This document shows positions 60,011 through 64,000 of a stretch of DNA of 64,000 nt, piece by piece. The notes under the pieces are model-generated. The model worked only from the letters and a program-made list of their open reading frames with translations. It searched no databases and was not told the origin of the DNA. Source of the stretch: Parolsenella sp958406235 (lineage in GTDB: Bacteria; Actinomycetota; Coriobacteriia; Coriobacteriales; Atopobiaceae). The translations under genes were made by a program, and so were the position numbers. Numbering within the stretch: position 1 is the stretch's first letter; every line of letters starts with the position of its first letter. Location of the stretch: positions 62,001-126,000 of the forward strand of contig NZ_JBCLNF010000003.1 in NCBI RefSeq assembly GCF_039062465.1. Direction: 5' to 3'.

Positions 60011-62134
60011 CTACGAAGCCGATGGCAGGTAGGCTTTCGCGTTGCCGAGGCTATACGTCGACGGCAGGTAGGCCTTCGCGTTGCCGAGGCTGTATGCGAT
60101 CGTCGAGCCGTTGTGTAGCAGCGACGACGTCTGGGGCGTGATGAAGCCCGCGATACCAAGCGCCAGAAGCGCCGAGTTGGTGAGCATCACCTTCGAGTAG
60201 GAGCTCGTCAGGCGGTCAATGAGGCCCTGGCTCATCCTGCGCAGGCGCACGATCGCGGCGAGGTCCGTGTCCGCCAGGATGATGTCAGCGACCTCCTTGG
60301 CGATGTCGCTCCCACCGCCCATCGCAAGGCCCACGTCTGCCAGGCCAAGCGCCGGAGAGTCGTTGACACCATCGCCCACCATGGCGACGTGACGGCCCTC
60401 GCGCTTGACACGCTCAACGTAGGCGTACTTGTCCTCGGGCAGAAGCTCCGCAGCGTACTCGTCGACACCGGCCTCGCGAGCGATGCGCCTGGCCGTGCGC
60501 TCGGAGTCTCCCGTGAGCATCACGACGTGCTTGACGCCAAGCGCGTGCAGCTCGGCAATGGCCTCCTTGACGCCGGCCTTGAGCGGGTCCTCGATGCCAA
60601 GCACTCCCACGACCTCGCCGTCTACGGCAAGGTACAGAGGAGAGAAGCCCTGCATCTCAGACTCGACCCTCTCCCGCTCCTCAGAATCCATGAGGACGTG
60701 CTCGTCCTCGAACACGAAGTGCGCCGAGCCGATCACCGCTCGCCTTCCCTCGATCGAGGAGGCGATGCCGTGCGCGACGATGTACTCGACCGCCGCATGG
60801 CGCTCGCGATGCTCGAGGCCGCGCGCCTTGGCGGCGTTGACGACGGCGCGCGCCACCGGGTGCGGGAAGTGCTCCTCCAGGCAGGCGGAGAAGCGCAAGA
60901 CGTCGTCCTCGCTCCAGCCGTCGGTCGCGAACACGCGAGCGAGCCTAGGCTGTGCCTCGGTGAGCGTGCCGGTCTTGTCGAACACGATGGTGTCCGCCTT
61001 GGCGAACGACTCGAAGTACTTGGCGCCCTTGACCATGACGCCCATCTTGGCCGCGTCGCTCATGGCCGTCATGACGGCAACGGAACCCGTGAGCTTGAGA
61101 GCGCATGAATAGTCGACCATGAGCGCGGCAGAGGTCTTGACGATGCTGCGCGTCGTGAGGGCGACAAGGCCCGCAAGCAGGAAGTTCCAGGGAACGATCT
61201 TGTTCGCCAGCTCCTCCATGTGCGACTGCCCCTCGGACTTGAGGGAGTCCGCCGTCTGGACGAGCGAGACGATCGAGCGAAGCTTGGTCTGGGCCGTGTT
61301 GGCGCGCACGCGCACGAGGATACTGCCATCCTCCACGACGGTGCCGGCAAACACGTCATCGCCCACGGAGCGCTCGACGGCAAGCGGCTCGCCGGTGAGC
61401 GTCGCCTGGTTGACCATGGCGCTCCCCCGCTCGACCACGCCATCGATGGAGATGGACATGCCGGTACGAACGGCCACGAGGTCACCGGGCTCAAGCTCCG
61501 TCGCGGGAACGCTCACCTCGGTGTCGTCCACGACCTTCTGCGCCTTGTCAGGCACGTCAAGCAGGGAGTTGATGAGCTCGTTTTCGCTCATGGCGCGCGT
61601 GTAGTCCTCGAGCAGCTCACCGACGTTCAGCAGGAACATCGTCTGTCCCGCCGTGTTGACGTCGCGCTTCACGAACGAGATGCCAATGGCGGAGGCGTCG
61701 AGCACGGGCACCGTCAGGCGAGGCTTCGCTAGCTCGTGAAGGGCGGCGCGCAGGAAGGCCATATAGCCCGCAACGACGAACACGGCTCGCAGCGGAGTCG
61801 GCAGGAACCACCGGCGCGCATAATGGGCGCCAACGAGCGTCGCCAGGTCCATGACGAGCTTGTGCTTGCGCGGCTCGAGCTGAATCGCGTAACCGGACTT
61901 CGCCTCGGCGACCGACTGCGCGTCGATCGCGCGAAGGCCGCCGAGCACGTCCGCGCGGCGAGGGGCGTCATACTCGATCGCCATCTGCCCGATACGGCCA
62001 TATACCCGGACTTTCGTGACGCCCTTGATATCCGTGCTCAGCTTTATGAGAGCATCGAGGTCCCCCTCTGGCACAGGACCCGCCAACTGTAGGCGGGTCC
62101 TGCCGGGGATCTCGCTAATAACCGAGAATCTCAT
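60011..62134 (-). CDS. Atypical P1B-type ATPase lacking the CPC motif
   Basis: A 707-residue metal-transport ATPase. It has TGEPL, DKTGT (phosphorylation), HP, and GDGVNDSPALGLADVG, but the metal-binding helix reads DYSCALKLTGS where CopA has SCPCALGLATP; only one cysteine is left, and Pro is lost. The N-terminal domain (PGRTRLQL...) resembles an HMA fold without CxxC. This matches a noncanonical heavy-metal ATPase group common in anaerobes. The last 26 residues are a duplicated 13-residue unit, YSLGNAKAYLPST. It follows a small partner gene by 15 bp. The cation may be Mn, Fe or Zn rather than Cu; this is inference. Confidence 0.83.
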   Translation of the reverse strand: MRFSVISEIPGRTRLQLAGPVPEGDLDALIKLSTDIKGVTKVRVYGRIGQMAIEYDAPRRADVLGGLRAIDAQSVAEAKSGYAIQLEPRKHKLVMDLATLVGAHYARRWFLPTPLRAVFVVAGYMAFLRAALHELAKPRLTVPVLDASAIGISFVKRDVNTAGQTMFLLNVGELLEDYTRAMSENELINSLLDVPDKAQKVVDDTEVSVPATELEPGDLVAVRTGMSISIDGVVERGSAMVNQATLTGEPLAVERSVGDDVFAGTVVEDGSILVRVRANTAQTKLRSIVSLVQTADSLKSEGQSHMEELANKIVPWNFLLAGLVALTTRSIVKTSAALMVDYSCALKLTGSVAVMTAMSDAAKMGVMVKGAKYFESFAKADTIVFDKTGTLTEAQPRLARVFATDGWSEDDVLRFSACLEEHFPHPVARAVVNAAKARGLEHRERHAAVEYIVAHGIASSIEGRRAVIGSAHFVFEDEHVLMDSEERERVESEMQGFSPLYLAVDGEVVGVLGIEDPLKAGVKEAIAELHALGVKHVVMLTGDSERTARRIAREAGVDEYAAELLPEDKYAYVERVKREGRHVAMVGDGVNDSPALGLADVGLAMGGGSDIAKEVADIILADTDLAAIVRLRRMSQGLIDRLTSSYSKVMLTNSALLALGIAGFITPQTSSLLHNGSTIAYSLGNAKAYLPSTYSLGNAKAYLPSAS
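60024..60101 (-). repeat. 39-bp in-frame tandem duplication at the ATPase 3' end
   Basis: The sequence starting GGCAGGTAGG at 60024 recurs at 60063 with four or so differences. The 39-bp period equals 13 codons, and the duplication keeps the reading frame, so the protein carries its C-terminal segment YSLGNAKAYLPS twice. Confidence 0.9.
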
Positions 62135-62149
62135 AGTTGTGTCAGCGCG

Positions 62150-62401
62150 CTACTCGGCGGCCTCGTCCGTAGCGGCGACGGGCTCGCTCGCGGTGATGTA
62201 CGACGCCTTGGCGACCATGTCGTCGACCTCAGCCTTCGCCTGCTCGACCATATCCTGGTAGTCGCTCTTGATGCGCATGCCACACGCGATGCCCTGCACG
62301 CACGCGTTCTTGACCGGCTCGCTCTTGAGCAGCTTGATGCCGGCCGTGCCAAGCAGGAAGCCGCCGCCGACGAGCAGGGTGTTATACGTGGACTTCTTCA
62401 T
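62150..62401 (-). CDS. Small membrane-anchored partner of the ATPase (DUF6110-like)
   Basis: An 83-residue protein: an N-terminal hydrophobic helix with a glycine-rich face (LLVGGGFLLGTAGIKLL, about residues 9-25), then a helical acidic tail (DYQDMVEQAKAEVDDMV). GGAGAGG precedes the ATG at 62401. Similar small proteins (DUF6110) often precede heavy-metal ATPases in anaerobes; I recall this association but cannot check it here. It ends 15 bp before the ATPase gene. Likely a membrane-bound accessory or regulatory subunit. Confidence 0.75.
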   Translation of the reverse strand: MKKSTYNTLLVGGGFLLGTAGIKLLKSEPVKNACVQGIACGMRIKSDYQDMVEQAKAEVDDMVAKASYITASEPVAATDEAAE

Positions 62402-62473
62402 GTTGCCTCTCCTTTTTCGCACATCTTTGAGATGAGACGCCCCGAGCCCAGGTAGATAAGTAAGCCTAGGCAC

Positions 62474-62507
62474 ACTTGCAACTAGCAAGTTTAGTTCGCC
62501 TAACTTT
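62474..62507. promoter_or_regulatory. Candidate metalloregulator operator upstream of the ATPase operon
   Basis: ACTTGC-N5-GCAAGT (62474-62490) is a perfect inverted repeat. It overlaps AAGTTTAG-TTCGC-CTAACTTT (62487-62507), whose TTAG-N5-CTAA resembles the DtxR/IdeR/MntR box. Both lie 73-106 bp before the small partner gene. The remainder of the 486-bp gap 62402-62887 carries only a 16-bp direct repeat (62684-62699 and 62751-62766). Confidence 0.45.
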
Positions 62508-62887
62508 AAGAGACAACCCTGGGTAACTATTTGGAAATCTATAGGAGGGCCGGCACGTTCTCGCATTCGTCGGGTCCCGCGTTCCGGTGCGACTCACACC
62601 ACACGACCCGCGCCTCCACGGCCAACGGCCCACAGCCCACGGCCCGCGCCCCGCGGTCGCACACCCGCAAGGCCATGCCGCCAGCGCGTCTCGCCATGCA
62701 GCCGGCGCGCGCAAAGCGCCTGCGACAACCATCTCGCAGGTGCATCGTCGGCGCGTCTCGCCATGCCCGGCGCGCGACCGCCACGCGCTTTTGCTACCAT
62801 GTCCTGCGGCGGATTCGCCGCCCGCGCTGTTCTACTCCGATATCCAGCGCGTTAGAAACTAAAACCAAAGGAAAGAGAGACAATCGC

Positions 62888-63625
62888 ATGATCAAGAACG
62901 TCCTGGAGGACTACAAGCTCCTCCTGCGCAGCATCCCTGCGTCCACCGTCACCTGCTTCGTCGTGAGCGTCATCCTGATGAACCTCCTCGCAAACAAGGA
63001 GCTCATCAGCCTTCCGTTCCTCGCGCTCGACTGTGGCTTCACCCTCTCGTGGGTGTCCTTCCTCTGCATGGACATGATCTGCAAGCGCTTCGGGCCCAAG
63101 GCCTCCGTCAAGGTGTCGCTTCTCGCCTTGGGCATCAACCTCGCCGTGAGCGCCCTGTTCTGGCTCATCAGCCTCGCGCCCGGTATGTGGGGCGCCTACT
63201 ATGACACCGGCTCTCTCGAGGTCAACGCCGCGCTCAACGCCACCATCGGCGGCTCGTGGTACGTCGTCCTCGGCAGCTCCCTCGCGATGCTGTGCTCGTC
63301 GTTCGTGAACTCGCACCTCAACCAGTTCATCGGCCACCTCACCGACAACGGCAGCTTCGCCACGTTCGCCCTTCGCAGCTACGTGAGCACGGGTGTCGGC
63401 CAGCTCGTTGACAACCTCGTGTTCGCCATCGTGGTCTCGCACGTCTTCTTTGGCTGGACGTGGCTGCAGGTCATCACCTGCTCCATCACCGGCGCCCTCG
63501 CCGAGCTCGCCTGCGAGATCCTCCTCTCCCCCGTTGGCTTCAAGGTCGCCGCGGGCTGGGAGCGCGAGGGCGTGGGCGCCGAGTACGTTCAGACCCACGC
63601 CGCAGAGCGAGAGGCAAGGGCCTAA
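62888..63625 (+). CDS. VUT-family (YhhQ-like) transporter
   Basis: A 245-residue membrane protein with about six or seven helices of the VUT_1/YhhQ group, which includes queuosine-precursor transporters. Conserved features: NLLANKELISLPFLALDCG near the start, FVNSHLNQFIG and YVSTGVGQLVDNLVFA. GGAAAGAGAG precedes the ATG at 62888. The following SDR gene overlaps its stop codon (TAATG). Queuosine precursor uptake is possible, but many VUT proteins have unknown cargo. Confidence 0.85.
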   Translation: MIKNVLEDYKLLLRSIPASTVTCFVVSVILMNLLANKELISLPFLALDCGFTLSWVSFLCMDMICKRFGPKASVKVSLLALGINLAVSALFWLISLAPGMWGAYYDTGSLEVNAALNATIGGSWYVVLGSSLAMLCSSFVNSHLNQFIGHLTDNGSFATFALRSYVSTGVGQLVDNLVFAIVVSHVFFGWTWLQVITCSITGALAELACEILLSPVGFKVAAGWEREGVGAEYVQTHAAEREARA

Positions 63626-64000
63626 TGGACACCCTCATCACTGGCACCGCATCCGGCATCGGCCGCGCCACGGCAGCGCTCTTCCTCGAGCGCGGCCACC
63701 GCGTCTGGGGTCTCGACGTAGCCGAGCCCACGCTCGAGCACGAGAACTACCAGCACTTCATTTGCGACGTCAGTGATACGGCGAGTCTTCCTGATGGCCT
63801 CGAGCCGGAGGTTGTGATCAGCAACGCCGGCGTCCAGGGCACAGAGGACGACATCGCCGTGAACCTCCACGGCACCATCAACGTGGTCGAGAAGTACGCC
63901 TTTGCAGGTGACGCCACGGGCGGCCGCCGCGAGCTGGGCCTCGCGCCCGCGCCGCGCATCCGCTCCGTCGTCTGCGTGGGCTCGGCCAGCGGCCACACCG
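63625..64000 (+). CDS. SDR-family oxidoreductase, 3' part missing
   Basis: The first 125 codons of a short-chain dehydrogenase that continues past the right edge. The cofactor motif ITGTASGIGRAT (5-16) and the SNAG motif (about 70-73) are present. The start overlaps the VUT transporter stop codon, so both are translationally coupled. The catalytic Ser-Tyr-Lys region is just beyond the window. Substrate unknown. Confidence 0.85.
   Translation, partial: MDTLITGTASGIGRATAALFLERGHRVWGLDVAEPTLEHENYQHFICDVSDTASLPDGLEPEVVISNAGVQGTEDDIAVNLHGTINVVEKYAFAGDATGGRRELGLAPAPRIRSVVCVGSASGHT

Overview
This 64 kb window is GC-rich, densely coding bacterial chromosome. It most resembles an anaerobic actinobacterium of the class Coriobacteriia (Olsenella/Collinsella-like). 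Four things suggest this: a stand-alone [FeFe] hydrogenase-like protein, a two-iron superoxide reductase, a SufCBDSU-Rrf2 operon as the only Fe-S assembly system present, and a formate-tetrahydrofolate ligase/cyclodeaminase pair. The taxonomy is inferred from gene content and composition, not from a marker gene. No rRNA, CRISPR array, transposase or phage module was found.

Layout. 1-2.1 kb: folate one-carbon genes (fchA-like, fhs), divergent from a PucR-type regulator. 3.5-9.7 kb: a minus-strand cluster for non-phosphorylative L-fucose breakdown (UxaA-type dehydratase, dehydrogenase, FucP permease, lactonase, FucU mutarotase, DapA-type aldolase), with a divergent IclR regulator to 10.9 kb. 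11-23.6 kb: housekeeping genes (5-formyl-THF cycloligase, valS, HIRAN protein, alpha/beta hydrolase, hydrogenase, pseudouridine synthase, hisS, threonine aldolase, EamA transporter, HAD phosphatase) and then tRNA-Thr(CGT). 24-29.7 kb: superoxide reductase, a Gfo/Idh/MocA oxidoreductase, and a TPP-riboswitch-controlled thiamine-precursor ABC transporter. 29.9-34.5 kb: four poorly characterised genes forming a small accessory block. 34.5-43 kb: isoaspartyl peptidase, dnaE, a KdgT permease with an SDR, and a BASS transporter. 43.1-48.8 kb: suf operon. 49.4-51.5 kb: NlpC/P60 cell-wall hydrolase, TrpR-like regulator, PF04020 membrane protein. 51.9-55.1 kb: copper operon copA-copZ-csoR. 55.3-58.7 kb: ABC transporter with FtsX-type permease. 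58.8-64 kb: YeiH-type transporter, an unusual P-type ATPase with a small partner, a VUT-family transporter and the start of an SDR.

How parts work together. The fucose cluster encodes every step from L-fucose to pyruvate plus lactaldehyde. A motif upstream of its first gene recurs upstream of the distant SDR-kdgT pair, suggesting one sugar-acid regulon, possibly under the IclR protein. The copper operon has a CsoR-type operator followed by an unusually structured leader.

Two structural themes recur outside the genes. First, at least ten copies of a 29-bp palindrome share a constant core but have outer arms that change in a compensatory way; they sit singly or in pairs at gene ends. Second, tandem duplications of about 33-62 bp cluster at gene boundaries, especially 3' ends (iclR, the Sel1-repeat gene, the P-type ATPase). 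A separate 255-bp MITE-like element with long terminal inverted repeats lies at 49.0-49.3 kb.
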